This document shows, one piece after another, positions 44,560 through 53,225 of a stretch of 64,000 nt of DNA. The DNA is from Pseudomonadales bacterium. GTDB taxonomy: Bacteria; Pseudomonadota; Gammaproteobacteria; Pseudomonadales; Pseudohongiellaceae. Made by a program: the position numbers and the translations under genes. The stretch lies in assembly GCA_024234395.1 (NCBI GenBank), contig JACKOH010000002.1:186001-250000 (forward strand), given 5' to 3'. Below the pieces are notes generated by a model that saw only the letters and a program-made list of their open reading frames with translations, was not told where the DNA came from and searched no databases. How positions within the stretch are numbered: the first letter of the stretch is position 1; each line of letters starts with the position of its first letter.

Positions 44560-46137
44560 ATGAGTGCATCGCACAAACATCCGGCCCTGCTTCTGATCCT
44601 CGACGGCTGGGGCTATCGGGAAGAAACCGAGCACAATGCCATTCAATCTGCTGCCACTCCGGTGTGGGACCGTTTGTGGCAGAACCAGCCCCATACCTTG
44701 GTCCGCACTTCGGGACTTGCGGTGGGTCTGCCTGATGGCCAGATGGGAAATTCCGAGGTCGGACACATGAACCTGGGAGCCGGGCGGGTTGTTTATCAGA
44801 GCCTCACCCGCATCGACAAGTCCATCAGTGACGGCGACTTTTTCTCCAATCCGGCCCTCTGCCAGGGAGTCGACCGGGCCCGGGAGGGCAATGGAGCCGT
44901 GCATATTTTCGGGTTGCTTTCTCCGGGTGGCATACACAGCCACGAAGACCAGATATTTGCCGCCATCGAGCTGGCTTACCAGCGGGGGGCCGGACGTATT
45001 TACCTGCATGCCTTTCTGGATGGCCGTGATACTCCGCCGCGCAGCGCCCTGGAGTCTCTGCGCAGAGCGGAAGCTGTGCTGGCTGACAAGGGCGACAGCC
45101 GGCTGGCTTCAATTACCGGACGCTTCTTTGCCATGGATCGGGATCAGCGCTGGGACCGGGTCCAGCCGACTTACGACCTGCTGACCCTGGGCACCGCCCC
45201 GTTTCGGTCAGACAGCGCCGAAGCAGCGTTGCAGGCGGCCTATCAGCGCGACGAGGATGACGAGTTTGTCCAGCCTACGGTAATCGCCGCCGCAGACCAG
45301 CAACCGGTCGTCGTGTCGGATGGGGACTGTGTGATTTTCATGAACTTTCGCGCCGATCGTTCGCGGCAGTTGACCCGCGCCTTCGTGGACGACACCTTCG
45401 ACGGCTTCCCGCGCCAGGCCCGACCGGTACTGGCCGATTTTGTCACCCTGACCGAGTATGCGGCAGATCTGGGTACACCCTGTGCCTTCCCCCCGGAAGA
45501 GCTGAAAAATACCCTGGGCGAGTATCTGGCCGCTCAGGGTAAGACTCAGTTGCGGATCGCGGAGACTGAAAAGTATGCCCATGTGACCTTCTTTTTCAAT
45601 GGCGGACGCGAGCAGCCCTTCACCAATGAGGAACGCATTCTGGTACCGTCCCCGAAAGTGAAGACCTACGACATGCAGCCGGAAATGAGCGCCTTTGAAG
45701 TTACGGACCGGCTGGTGGAAGCAATCCGCTCACGACGCTTCGATGCCATCATCTGTAACTACGCAAACGGCGACATGGTCGGTCACACCGGTGATTTCGA
45801 CGCCGCGGTCAAGGCAGTTGAGGCCGTGGATCAGTGCCTGGGCCGGATCGAGGAAGCGATCCGCGAGGTGGACGGGGAACTGCTTGTCACTGCCGATCAT
45901 GGCAATGTGGAACAGATGGTAGACAACGAAACCGGGCAGCCCCTGACCTCGCACACCAACGGCCCGGTTCCGCTGGTTTATGTAGGGTCCACGACCCGGG
46001 TATTCGACGGTGAAGGCGCGCTCTGTGATATCGCACCCACCCTGCTGACACTGATGGGACTGACCGTACCGGCTGAAATGAGCGGTCGGGAACTGCTGGT
46101 CGATCCGGAAGACGTTGCGCGGCGGGCCAGTGCCTGA
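44560..46137 (+). CDS. gpmI: 2,3-bisphosphoglycerate-independent phosphoglycerate mutase
   Basis: A glycolytic enzyme of the alkaline phosphatase superfamily with two metal ions. The metal Asp is in LLILDGWGYREE, the catalytic Ser in GQMGNSEVGHMNLGAG, and further metal ligands in ICNYANGDMVGHTGDFDAAVKAVEA and LLVTADHGNVEQM. The 525 residues are slightly longer than the usual 510-515. It lies 52 bp before envC with the same orientation, the conserved gpmI-envC-ctpA order. Confidence 0.96.
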   Translation: MSASHKHPALLLILDGWGYREETEHNAIQSAATPVWDRLWQNQPHTLVRTSGLAVGLPDGQMGNSEVGHMNLGAGRVVYQSLTRIDKSISDGDFFSNPALCQGVDRAREGNGAVHIFGLLSPGGIHSHEDQIFAAIELAYQRGAGRIYLHAFLDGRDTPPRSALESLRRAEAVLADKGDSRLASITGRFFAMDRDQRWDRVQPTYDLLTLGTAPFRSDSAEAALQAAYQRDEDDEFVQPTVIAAADQQPVVVSDGDCVIFMNFRADRSRQLTRAFVDDTFDGFPRQARPVLADFVTLTEYAADLGTPCAFPPEELKNTLGEYLAAQGKTQLRIAETEKYAHVTFFFNGGREQPFTNEERILVPSPKVKTYDMQPEMSAFEVTDRLVEAIRSRRFDAIICNYANGDMVGHTGDFDAAVKAVEAVDQCLGRIEEAIREVDGELLVTADHGNVEQMVDNETGQPLTSHTNGPVPLVYVGSTTRVFDGEGALCDIAPTLLTLMGLTVPAEMSGRELLVDPEDVARRASA

Positions 46138-46189
46138 GGATTACCGCTCACGGTGAAGCCGATTGTCCATCCACACTACTCTCCGTGTA

Positions 46190-47383
46190 ATGTCTCTGAG
46201 TAAGGCTGGATCCCGCAAACCAGCGCCATACCGCAGGTCCCTGTACCTGGCACTCAGGCTGTTGCCAGCCTGGGCGTGGCTGACTGCAACAGTTTACGCT
46301 GCCGAGCCCGCGACCCCGGAGCAGGACTTGGATCGGCTTAACACCGCCATTACCCGGATCGAGGCATGGCTGGAGCAGGCCCGTCTGGATCGTCCGGAAA
46401 CCATAGCCCGCCTGGAAGCGACCGAAACACGCCTGGCTGCCCTGAACCGGGATCTGGATCGGGCCCGCCAGGCAATCGCCGACAGCAATGAACAGTTGAG
46501 TTCCCTGCAGCGACAGCAACAGACTCTCAATGACAGCCGCCAGACTCAGACAGAACAGGTCAGACGCATGGTCAGGGCAGCCTATCAGGAAGGTCGGCAG
46601 AGCACCGTCAAACTGATTCTCAATCAGGAGGATCCGGCCGCTGCAGCGCGGCTGTTGCATTATTACCGGCTCATTAATGAAGCACGCCTGGAGCAGGTCC
46701 GTGAATACCGGCGCACCCTGGCGGTCCTGGCAGACACGGAGCAGGCCCTGCAGGATACCCGCGTCCGGCTGACTGCCCAGCAGCAGCGCCTGGATGCCAG
46801 CCTCGCCGAAGTGGAGCTGGAGCGCCAGGCGCGCCAGCAGACTCTGGCGGAACTGGATGCCAGCATCGATCAGCGGGACAGTGAACTGGAAAAGCTGCTG
46901 GCCGACCGCACCGCGCTGGAGGCATTGCTGGCTGAGCTTAGCCAGGCCTTTGAAACAATCCCGGTACCGGGCGGTCAGGACCCGTTTGCCGGTCGCAGGG
47001 GGCTGCTGCCGGCGCCAGTTGCCGGCGACCTGCTGATCCGCTTCGGAGAACGCTACGGGAACGGCGATCTGCAGCGTCAGGGCATCGTCATCGGTTGCGA
47101 GGCCGGCACTCCGGTGCGGGCGGTGCATAGCGGAACCGTGGTGTTTGCCAACTGGTTGCGGGGCTCCGGGCTGCTGATAATCCTTGATCATGGCGATGGC
47201 TATCTGAGTCTGTACGGGCACAATCAGTCCCTGACTCTCACCCAGGGTGACCGCGTGGAAGCCGGCGCCGTGGTAGCCATCGCCGGGAACAGCGGGGGCA
47301 ACCGGGAGACCGGGGTTTACTTTGAAATCCGGTACAATGGCAGGCCACAGGACCCGTTGGACTGGCTAGCGGCGGAAAACTGA
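46190..47383 (+). CDS. envC: Murein hydrolase activator EnvC
   Basis: A periplasmic activator of AmiA/AmiB-type amidases at the septum. A long signal region with hydrophobic core (SLYLALRLLPAWAWLTATVYA) is followed by a coiled-coil stretch of about 200 residues (from DLDRLNTAITRIEAWLEQ on) and a C-terminal LytM/M23 fold. The fold is degenerate: the metal motif H-x-G-x-D is replaced by Q-G-I-V-I, so it should not cut peptidoglycan itself, as for E. coli EnvC. A TTG at 46163 could extend the N-terminus by nine residues. Confidence 0.92.
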   Translation: MSLSKAGSRKPAPYRRSLYLALRLLPAWAWLTATVYAAEPATPEQDLDRLNTAITRIEAWLEQARLDRPETIARLEATETRLAALNRDLDRARQAIADSNEQLSSLQRQQQTLNDSRQTQTEQVRRMVRAAYQEGRQSTVKLILNQEDPAAAARLLHYYRLINEARLEQVREYRRTLAVLADTEQALQDTRVRLTAQQQRLDASLAEVELERQARQQTLAELDASIDQRDSELEKLLADRTALEALLAELSQAFETIPVPGGQDPFAGRRGLLPAPVAGDLLIRFGERYGNGDLQRQGIVIGCEAGTPVRAVHSGTVVFANWLRGSGLLIILDHGDGYLSLYGHNQSLTLTQGDRVEAGAVVAIAGNSGGNRETGVYFEIRYNGRPQDPLDWLAAEN

Positions 47384-47545
47384 ATGCCAGGGGTGGTATC
47401 CCCGGTCCTGTCAGAGACAATTTATGCGACCATCGGCATTGCGTCCGGGACCGTAACCTGAAACCATAGTCGGATCGTGGGCCGTGGACGTGGCTTGACA
47501 GCCAGCTACTTTTATTAAAACAGGGATATAAAACAGGCACATAAC

Positions 47546-48886
47546 ATGATCGAGATGCAGCTTTTAAAGCGCCAATTGAGCACCGTGGCAGCAGGTCTGG
47601 TGCTGACCTCCCTGACCATGACTGCGGTGGCCCAGCGCCCGGAACCGGCCCAGAAGCTTCCATTACCCCTGGACGAAGTGAGGATGTTCACCCAGGCACT
47701 GGACCGGATCCGCATGTCCTACGTGGAACCGGTGGACGACGAGGTGCTGCTGGAAAATGCCATTCGCGGCATGCTGGCGGGGCTCGACCCCCATTCCGCC
47801 TATCTCGCGGCCAGTGAATATGACAGCCTGCAGGAAACCACCACCGGGGAATTCGGTGGCCTCGGCATCGAAGTGGGCCAGGAAAACGGTTATATCCGCG
47901 TCATCAGCCCGATTGATGGAACGCCCGCCGACCGGGCCGGCATCCAGGCCGGCGACCTGATTATCCGCATCGACGGACAGCCGCTGCAGGAAATACTGCC
48001 GGAGGAGGCCGCGGGAATGATGCGTGGTGAGCCGGGAACCGACGTCACTATCACCGTGGTGCGCGAGGGTCAGCAGGCTCCTTTCGACATCACCATTACC
48101 CGGGAAGTCATTGCTGTAGCCAGCGTTCGTAATCGCACCCTGGAGCCCGGCTATGGCTATATCCGCATCGCCCAGTTCCGCGCCAACACCGGAAACGAGG
48201 TGGTGGACGCGATCAAGGAACTGCGCGAGGAGAACCAGCAACTGAAAGGCCTGGTGCTCGACCTGCGCAACAATCCGGGCGGCGTGCTGCCTGCTTCAGT
48301 CGCGGTAGTGGATGCATTCATCTCGGAAGGAACTATCGTCACCACCAAGGGGCGGCTCAGCGAGACCGACATGGAATTTGAGGCCACCCGCAGCACGCCG
48401 GCCGGCGATACCCCGCTGGTGGTGCTGATCAACGAGGGATCGGCGTCAGCCTCAGAGATCGTAGCCGGGGCCCTGCAGGACCATGGCCGCGCCATCATCA
48501 TGGGTAATCGCAGCTTCGGCAAGGGTTCGGTACAGACCGTTTTACCGCTCAGCGAGGACCGTGCCATCAAGCTGACCACTTCCCTGTACTACACGCCTTC
48601 GGGCCGATCCATACAGGCCTTCGGCATCGAGCCGGACATCGCCGTCGAGGAAGCGGTAATCACCAAACTGGACCGCAATTCCGCCGCCTATTCGGAAGCG
48701 GATCTGCAGGGGCACCTGGAAAGCACCACGGAAACATCGGGTGTTCGGCCCCAGGTATCGGCCCAGCAGATCCTGGTCAACGACTACCCCCTGAATGAAG
48801 CCCTGAACCTGCTGAAAGGCATCAACGCCTTCGGCCCCCGGCGAGCGCCCCTGGAATACACCCAGACCGCCGAACTCAACAACTGA
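47546..48886 (+). CDS. ctpA: Carboxy-terminal processing protease, S41 family
   Basis: A periplasmic Ser/Lys protease with signal peptide (LSTVAAGLVLTSLTMTAVAQ). After a short N-terminal helical part comes a PDZ domain (GGLGIEVGQENGYIRVISPIDGTPADRAG), then the S41 core. The catalytic Ser is in LINEGSASASEIVAGALQDHGRA and the Lys in GNRSFGKGSVQTV. The 446 residues match CtpA/CtpB-type enzymes, which trim envelope proteins and can affect amidase activators. Placement after envC is conserved and suggests envelope remodelling. A perfect palindrome begins at its stop codon. Confidence 0.95.
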   Translation: MIEMQLLKRQLSTVAAGLVLTSLTMTAVAQRPEPAQKLPLPLDEVRMFTQALDRIRMSYVEPVDDEVLLENAIRGMLAGLDPHSAYLAASEYDSLQETTTGEFGGLGIEVGQENGYIRVISPIDGTPADRAGIQAGDLIIRIDGQPLQEILPEEAAGMMRGEPGTDVTITVVREGQQAPFDITITREVIAVASVRNRTLEPGYGYIRIAQFRANTGNEVVDAIKELREENQQLKGLVLDLRNNPGGVLPASVAVVDAFISEGTIVTTKGRLSETDMEFEATRSTPAGDTPLVVLINEGSASASEIVAGALQDHGRAIIMGNRSFGKGSVQTVLPLSEDRAIKLTTSLYYTPSGRSIQAFGIEPDIAVEEAVITKLDRNSAAYSEADLQGHLESTTETSGVRPQVSAQQILVNDYPLNEALNLLKGINAFGPRRAPLEYTQTAELNN

Positions 48887-48945
48887 CACAAAAATAGGGA
48901 CAGATTTATTTTCCAAGGAAAATAAATCTGTCCCTATTTTTGTGT
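48886..48945. repeat. Perfect 29-bp palindrome at the ctpA stop, with GGGACAG core
   Basis: Two exact 29-base arms around a 2-base loop (AA), with the inner part CAGATTTATTTTCC. It starts at the last base of the ctpA stop and lies between convergent genes, so it can terminate both. Another partial copy of the outer arm (CCCTATTTT) follows at 48946-48954. The look is of a REP-type mobile palindrome of the kind mobilised by REP-associated tyrosine transposases; no such transposase is in the window. Confidence 0.92.
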
Positions 48946-48964
48946 CCCTATTTTGTATTCTTGA

Positions 48965-50167
48965 TCAGGGGGAAACGGGTTCCAGGCGCAGCAACGCACC
49001 GTTCTCCTCATCGGTCAGAACGTAGAGGTAGCCGTCCGGTCCCTGCTGGACCTCGCGGATACGGGAACGCAGTTCGGTGAGCAGGTTTTCGCGGCGGATT
49101 TCCTGACCGCGGGGGTTGAAGACGATGCGTACCAGGTGACCGGTGCCGGGAATCCTGCCGGTCATCATCGAACCGACAAACAGGTTGCCCTGCCATTGGG
49201 GAAAACGGTCACCGGTGTAGAAAGTGAGCTCGGAAGGCGCGATGGAGGGCCAGAACAGCACCTCTGGCGCCTGAAAGCTGGCATGGCCGGGTTCACCGGC
49301 AACCCAGTCACCTCGGTACTGTCGACTGAAGGATACCAGCGGCCAGCCGTAGTTCACGCCGGCCTTCACAATATTGATCTCATCGCCCCCCTGGGGCCCG
49401 TTTTCACTGGCCCACAATTCTCCGGTCTGGGGATGAAAGGTAAGACCCAGCTGATTGCGATGCCCAACGGAGTAGACCTCGGGAAGATACTCGCCACTGG
49501 CCACAAAGGGGTTGTCGGCAGGTACCGTGCCGTCATCATTGAGACGCAGCAGCTTGCCATAATGCAACGCCGGATCCTGGGCAATTTCACCGATGCCCTG
49601 GTACACATAGGCACCACCGACGCTCATAAACAGGGTTCCATCCGGGGCAAACAACAGCTCCGACCCGGCAATCCCCTCATCCACATTGCGTGCTTCGAAC
49701 AGTTCCTGAACGTTGGCCAGCCGGTCCTCGACCAGGCGGCCACGGATTAATGCCACGGTCTGGGTGGCCTCACCCTCTCTGACGATCGGTTTGGTATAGG
49801 TCAAATAAATCAGACTGTCGTCCTCCGGATGCAGGGCGATGTCCATCAGACCGGCCCGCCAGACCTCCGAATACACCGGAGGAATGCCGGCAATGTCTGC
49901 CTCAAGCAGTTCACCGTTCCGTACCAGCCGTAACCTGCCGCTATAGCGTTCGGTGATCAGAATATCCCCATTGTCCCGAAACGCCAGGGCGTAAGGACTT
50001 TCCAGGCCGGTAACCACGGGCACCACCCGCAATTGCGGGACATCGAAGCTGGCTACCAGAAACGGCCCGTTTATTGGCAGGGGATCAGGGCTACTGCGCT
50101 GCGCATAGCTGCCAGCGGAGATCGGCAGCAGTATCGATAGAAGCAAAGGTAGCAGGTGAATTTTCAT
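48965..50167 (-). CDS. PQQ-dependent sugar dehydrogenase-like secreted protein
   Basis: A 400-residue exported protein of the soluble glucose/sorbosone dehydrogenase (YliI-like aldose dehydrogenase) family. The signal peptide is IHLLPLLLSILLPISAGSYA. The beta-propeller shows ALAFRDNGDILITERYSGRLRLV, LMDIALHPEDDSLIYLTYT, LLFAPDGTLFMSVGGAY, VYSVGHRNQLGLTFHPQTGELWASENGPQGGDEIN (catalytic-site region) and GPDGYLYVLTDEENGALLRLEP. PQQ use is inferred from the family; no PQQ synthesis genes are in view. It reads toward ctpA. Confidence 0.88.
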   Translation of the reverse strand: MKIHLLPLLLSILLPISAGSYAQRSSPDPLPINGPFLVASFDVPQLRVVPVVTGLESPYALAFRDNGDILITERYSGRLRLVRNGELLEADIAGIPPVYSEVWRAGLMDIALHPEDDSLIYLTYTKPIVREGEATQTVALIRGRLVEDRLANVQELFEARNVDEGIAGSELLFAPDGTLFMSVGGAYVYQGIGEIAQDPALHYGKLLRLNDDGTVPADNPFVASGEYLPEVYSVGHRNQLGLTFHPQTGELWASENGPQGGDEINIVKAGVNYGWPLVSFSRQYRGDWVAGEPGHASFQAPEVLFWPSIAPSELTFYTGDRFPQWQGNLFVGSMMTGRIPGTGHLVRIVFNPRGQEIRRENLLTELRSRIREVQQGPDGYLYVLTDEENGALLRLEPVSP

Positions 50168-50272
50168 GTTCCGGCCCTCCGGCTCTCATTATTATCCGGC
50201 TCGATCGTACAGCAAGTCGGCATGATCGACCAACAACAAGCCACTTCCATTACCAACTACTTTTCATTAACG

Positions 50273-51733
50273 CTACTTGAACTGCCAACTGTCTCCCGGT
50301 TGCAGCAAGGCACGGGCTCCATCACCTCCAAGCCAGCGCCAGGCGTCGCCGAAGCCCAGCAACCAGGTATCCCAGAAGGCGGTACTCAGGGCCATGATTT
50401 CCGGGTGGTGGGCCGGATTTCTGGGCTTCTGGACGGGAGACAGTGGCCGATCGGAAAAGGCGTGATGTTCCGCCTCGAACAGGACCAGCTCGTACTTTCC
50501 TCCCGGTGGCAGAGCCGGGTACACCGCCAGTCTATCCGCGACCGTGGTATCACCGATGGCCGCCACATCCTGTGTTCCGGTCATCAGCAGCCACGGAATC
50601 GTCACCTGTTCAAAAGCCTGCTCCGGTTCTGTTCCGGCCGGAACGCTGGGGCTGAGCGGCAGGGCGGCACTTATCCGGGGGTCCCGGGAATCCAGACCGG
50701 ACCAGGGCAGAGTCTCTCCGCTGACCAGCTGGGTAGTACGGGCCCCGAAGGAATGACCACTCATGCCGATATGCGCCAGATCGAGACGCTGGTAAAGGGC
50801 ATTACCTGGCTCTTCGTTCCAGAGCTCCAGCTGATCGATGACAGCGCTGACATCCTGGATTCGGGCCAGCAGATTGGCAGCCGAGGCCGCCTGGTTAAGA
50901 ACATAAGTGGTCAGAATAGCCGGCACACCCTCGAGAATCCCGGCATCGCTGCCGGGATGCTGCATGAACACGGTGACATAGCCCCGCGCTGACCAGTGTT
51001 CACCGAGATACTGTGCAGCAAAACGGGTACCGCCGAGTCCGTGGCTGAAAAGAATAACCGGACGCGGTTCGAGGGTTCGGGGCAGATAAATCAACACCGG
51101 GATTTCCCGCTGTCGGGCCGGGTCTACGAATACCGTGTCCACAACCTCTCCGGCCGGCCGGGTATTCAGTAATGGCTGATACGGTTCAATGGTCAGCGAC
51201 AATGGCGTGCCGCTGAAAATCAGTTGCCCCGGGGCAGTCGCCAGGTCATAGGCAAAAAAGAACTGCAGCGTGTTCCCGGCCAGCCACAGATCGCCGACTG
51301 GCAGTGAGTCGAACAGGGTCAGAGGTTCAGCAGCGGTCAGCCTCCTGCCGCTGACTGTGGGGACCAGGCTTTCCAGCCGGGTATCCCAGTCGCGGTAAAT
51401 CCCGTCCGCATCGCGCATGAAATAGCGGTCACCCAGGGCGACGACCAGATAGAGATTGCCGGCCTGGCCGACGTGCGCCGCTTCGACCCGGATTTCCGCC
51501 CGCAGACTGATGACATCCTGAGTCAGGACACGACTGACGAACTCATCGTCCCCGGCAAGCCGCGCGCCAGCGAGAAAGCGGGCAGAACTGTTACTGCCGT
51601 CCAGGTGCAGGGCGGTACCGAGATCCGGCAATTCCCGGGCCTGGCTTTCCATGCCGGAACAGAATAACCACAGCACTGCCGCCAGAAATGACGCAGCTCG
51701 GGGCAGTGCCGGTATGTTAACGGACAGCTTCAC
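50273..51733 (-). CDS. Secreted alpha/beta-hydrolase (PAF-acetylhydrolase-like) with extra N-terminal domain
   Basis: A 486-residue exported hydrolase. The signal peptide (AASFLAAVLWLFCSGMESQA) is followed by about 175 residues of beta-rich sequence I do not recognise. An alpha/beta-hydrolase domain starts near PARQREIPVLIYLPRT. The oxyanion region is VILFSHGLGGTR, the nucleophile elbow GMSGHSFGARTTQL (Ser), the likely acid in LLMTGTQDVAAIG and the likely His in EAEHHAFSD. This resembles plasma PAF-acetylhydrolase-type esterases. Substrate unknown. It stands between the sugar dehydrogenase and ectR, all on the minus strand, with no clear link to either. Confidence 0.8.
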   Translation of the reverse strand: MKLSVNIPALPRAASFLAAVLWLFCSGMESQARELPDLGTALHLDGSNSSARFLAGARLAGDDEFVSRVLTQDVISLRAEIRVEAAHVGQAGNLYLVVALGDRYFMRDADGIYRDWDTRLESLVPTVSGRRLTAAEPLTLFDSLPVGDLWLAGNTLQFFFAYDLATAPGQLIFSGTPLSLTIEPYQPLLNTRPAGEVVDTVFVDPARQREIPVLIYLPRTLEPRPVILFSHGLGGTRFAAQYLGEHWSARGYVTVFMQHPGSDAGILEGVPAILTTYVLNQAASAANLLARIQDVSAVIDQLELWNEEPGNALYQRLDLAHIGMSGHSFGARTTQLVSGETLPWSGLDSRDPRISAALPLSPSVPAGTEPEQAFEQVTIPWLLMTGTQDVAAIGDTTVADRLAVYPALPPGGKYELVLFEAEHHAFSDRPLSPVQKPRNPAHHPEIMALSTAFWDTWLLGFGDAWRWLGGDGARALLQPGDSWQFK

Positions 51734-51791
51734 AGGCAGAGTTTAGCGCAGATTACGCGCGGCCACCCTGACCCGATCACCACCTTTTGAT

Positions 51792-52322
51792 TCAGTGATT
51801 ACCTGCCGCGGAAGGGACAGGTTCAGCAGGTTCGTCCTCATGGGTTTCCGGGCTCATCAGCAAACCGACATCCAGCACCGGGGAGGCATCGATTTCGTCG
51901 GCATCCATCATCATTGCCACCCGCTGCAGGGCCGCGACGATCATCGACTGCTCCCACTCCTGCAGCTCATGAAACTGTCGGGTGAATTGTTCCTGCAGCG
52001 GCATCGGGGCACTTTTCAGGGTTTTCAGGCCCGGTCCGGTAAGACTCACTACCACCTTGCGCTTGTCCTGCAGAGAACGTTGACGGCTCACCAGCTGCCG
52101 TTTTTCCAGACGATCCAGAATCGATGTCACCGTCGCCTGACTGAGATTGACCCGCGCTGCCAGCTCACCGACGATCAGCTCGCCTGGGGAACTGCGGATT
52201 GCCTGGAGCACCAGTATCTGCGGGGTCGTCAGCCCGGTGGTACGGGCCAGGAACTTGGAATGCAGACCGGTGGCCCGCATCACCCTGCGCAATGCAATCA
52301 ATACCTCTTCGATAGCTGTCAC
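51792..52322 (-). CDS. ectR: MarR-family regulator of ectoine synthesis, EctR type
   Basis: A winged-helix MarR protein divergent from ectA, the position of EctR1 repressors in halophilic methylotrophs and many marine bacteria. The core reads LIALRRVMRATGLHSKFLARTTGLTTPQILVLQAI, with recognition helix LSQATVTSILDRLEKRQLVSRQRSLQDKRKVVVSLT (wing). GTG at 52322 (VTAIEEVLIALRRV) with AGGA upstream gives 176 residues. The frame is open up to a TTG at 52463, but that start falls inside a predicted operator and the extra 47 residues are low-complexity. It probably represses ectABCD and itself through the three boxes in the divergent region. Confidence 0.88.
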   Translation of the reverse strand: MTAIEEVLIALRRVMRATGLHSKFLARTTGLTTPQILVLQAIRSSPGELIVGELAARVNLSQATVTSILDRLEKRQLVSRQRSLQDKRKVVVSLTGPGLKTLKSAPMPLQEQFTRQFHELQEWEQSMIVAALQRVAMMMDADEIDASPVLDVGLLMSPETHEDEPAEPVPSAAGNH

Positions 52323-52431
52323 CTTTGATTTCCTGCTGCCGGGTTCCTGCCCGCCCTGTGTTTCCTGCTGATTGCCGTACCGGCCTTCCTTCGCTGTCAG
52401 TAAGCCAGGTCGAAGCGGAGCAGAATTATGT

Positions 52432-52443
52432 TTAGTGTACAAA
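52432..52443. promoter_or_regulatory. EctR-type operator, box 1
   Basis: TTAGT-GT-ACAAA, a near-dyad with GT centre. Core agrees with the TTAGT-GT-ACTA pseudopalindrome described for EctR1 of a halotolerant methanotroph (recalled from literature). It lies near the ectR side of the region. Confidence 0.6.
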
Positions 52444-52452
52444 GTTTTTTTA

Positions 52453-52464
52453 ATTGTGTACAAT
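52453..52464. promoter_or_regulatory. EctR-type operator, box 2
   Basis: ATTGT-GT-ACAAT, a perfect 5-bp dyad with the same GT centre, 21 bp (two helical turns) from box 1. Confidence 0.65.
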
Positions 52465-52592
52465 GCGTCCTCAAATTTGGCTGTAACTCCATCTGCTCAG
52501 GTTTTTACTTGAGTATCAATATGTAGCGGGCTTCCGCTGCTCAAAAACAACAACAGACAATTAAAAATTCAGTCGATTACGCAAATAGTTTA

Positions 52593-52604
52593 TTTGTGTA
52601 CTAA
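52593..52604. promoter_or_regulatory. EctR-type operator, box 3
   Basis: TTTGT-GT-ACTAA, the inverse form of box 1, lying 45 bp before the ectA ATG where it would overlap the ectA promoter. Confidence 0.65.
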
Positions 52605-52648
52605 CGTTTATTTATGCTGATTTCAGAGGACGAAGCAAAAGAAATATT

Positions 52649-53176
52649 ATGAGTACAGACCCCAAGAGCGTTGAGCTCCGCAAGCCGGTCAGTACGGATG
52701 GCGCCAGGGTACACAGCCTGGTATCCCAATGCCCACCACTTGATACCAACTCGGTGTACTGCAATCTGTTGCAGTGCTCCCACTTCGCCGAAACATCTAT
52801 CGCTGCAGAACTGGATGGCGAAGTGGCGGGGTTTATTTCCGCCTACCGCAAACCACAACAGCCCGACACCCTGTTTGTGTGGCAGGTTGCCGTCGGTGAC
52901 AGGGCCCGCGGCCAGGGCCTGGCCAGTCGCATGCTGTTCGAGTTGCTGCAGCGTTCCAGCTGCCAGGGTGTGCGCTGGCTGGAGACCACCATAACTGAAG
53001 CAAATCAGGCGTCCTGGGCACTGTTCCGATCTCTGGCAGGAAAACTGGCAGCGGAACTGAACAGCTCGGTGATGTTCGACCGCGAGACCCATTTCGGCGA
53101 CGCCCATGAATCCGAGCTACTGGTTCGAATCGGCCCCCTGGATTCCGAACGCGACCGTGACTACACCCTGCAGTAG
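52649..53176 (+). CDS. ectA: L-2,4-diaminobutyrate acetyltransferase
   Basis: Second dedicated step of ectoine synthesis: acetylates the gamma amino group of diaminobutyrate with acetyl-CoA. It is a GNAT-fold protein of 175 residues with VELRKPVSTDGARVHSLVSQCPPLDTNSVYCNLL (family-specific N-terminus) and the CoA loop VAVGDRARGQGLASRML. WLETTITEANQASWALFRSLA and MFDRETHFGDAHESELLVRI complete the signature. It is first in the operon. The ATG overlaps (ATGA) the stop of a 12-codon upstream frame. Confidence 0.97.
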   Translation: MSTDPKSVELRKPVSTDGARVHSLVSQCPPLDTNSVYCNLLQCSHFAETSIAAELDGEVAGFISAYRKPQQPDTLFVWQVAVGDRARGQGLASRMLFELLQRSSCQGVRWLETTITEANQASWALFRSLAGKLAAELNSSVMFDRETHFGDAHESELLVRIGPLDSERDRDYTLQ

Positions 53177-53225
53177 CAGCCCCGGCCAAGACAACAGTTA
53201 AATCCCAGACCAAGGAGAGTGGTTT

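Noticed and set aside
52323..52463. N-terminal extension of EctR from a TTG at 52463
   Set aside because: The TTG lies inside a predicted operator dyad and the extra residues show no MarR similarity.
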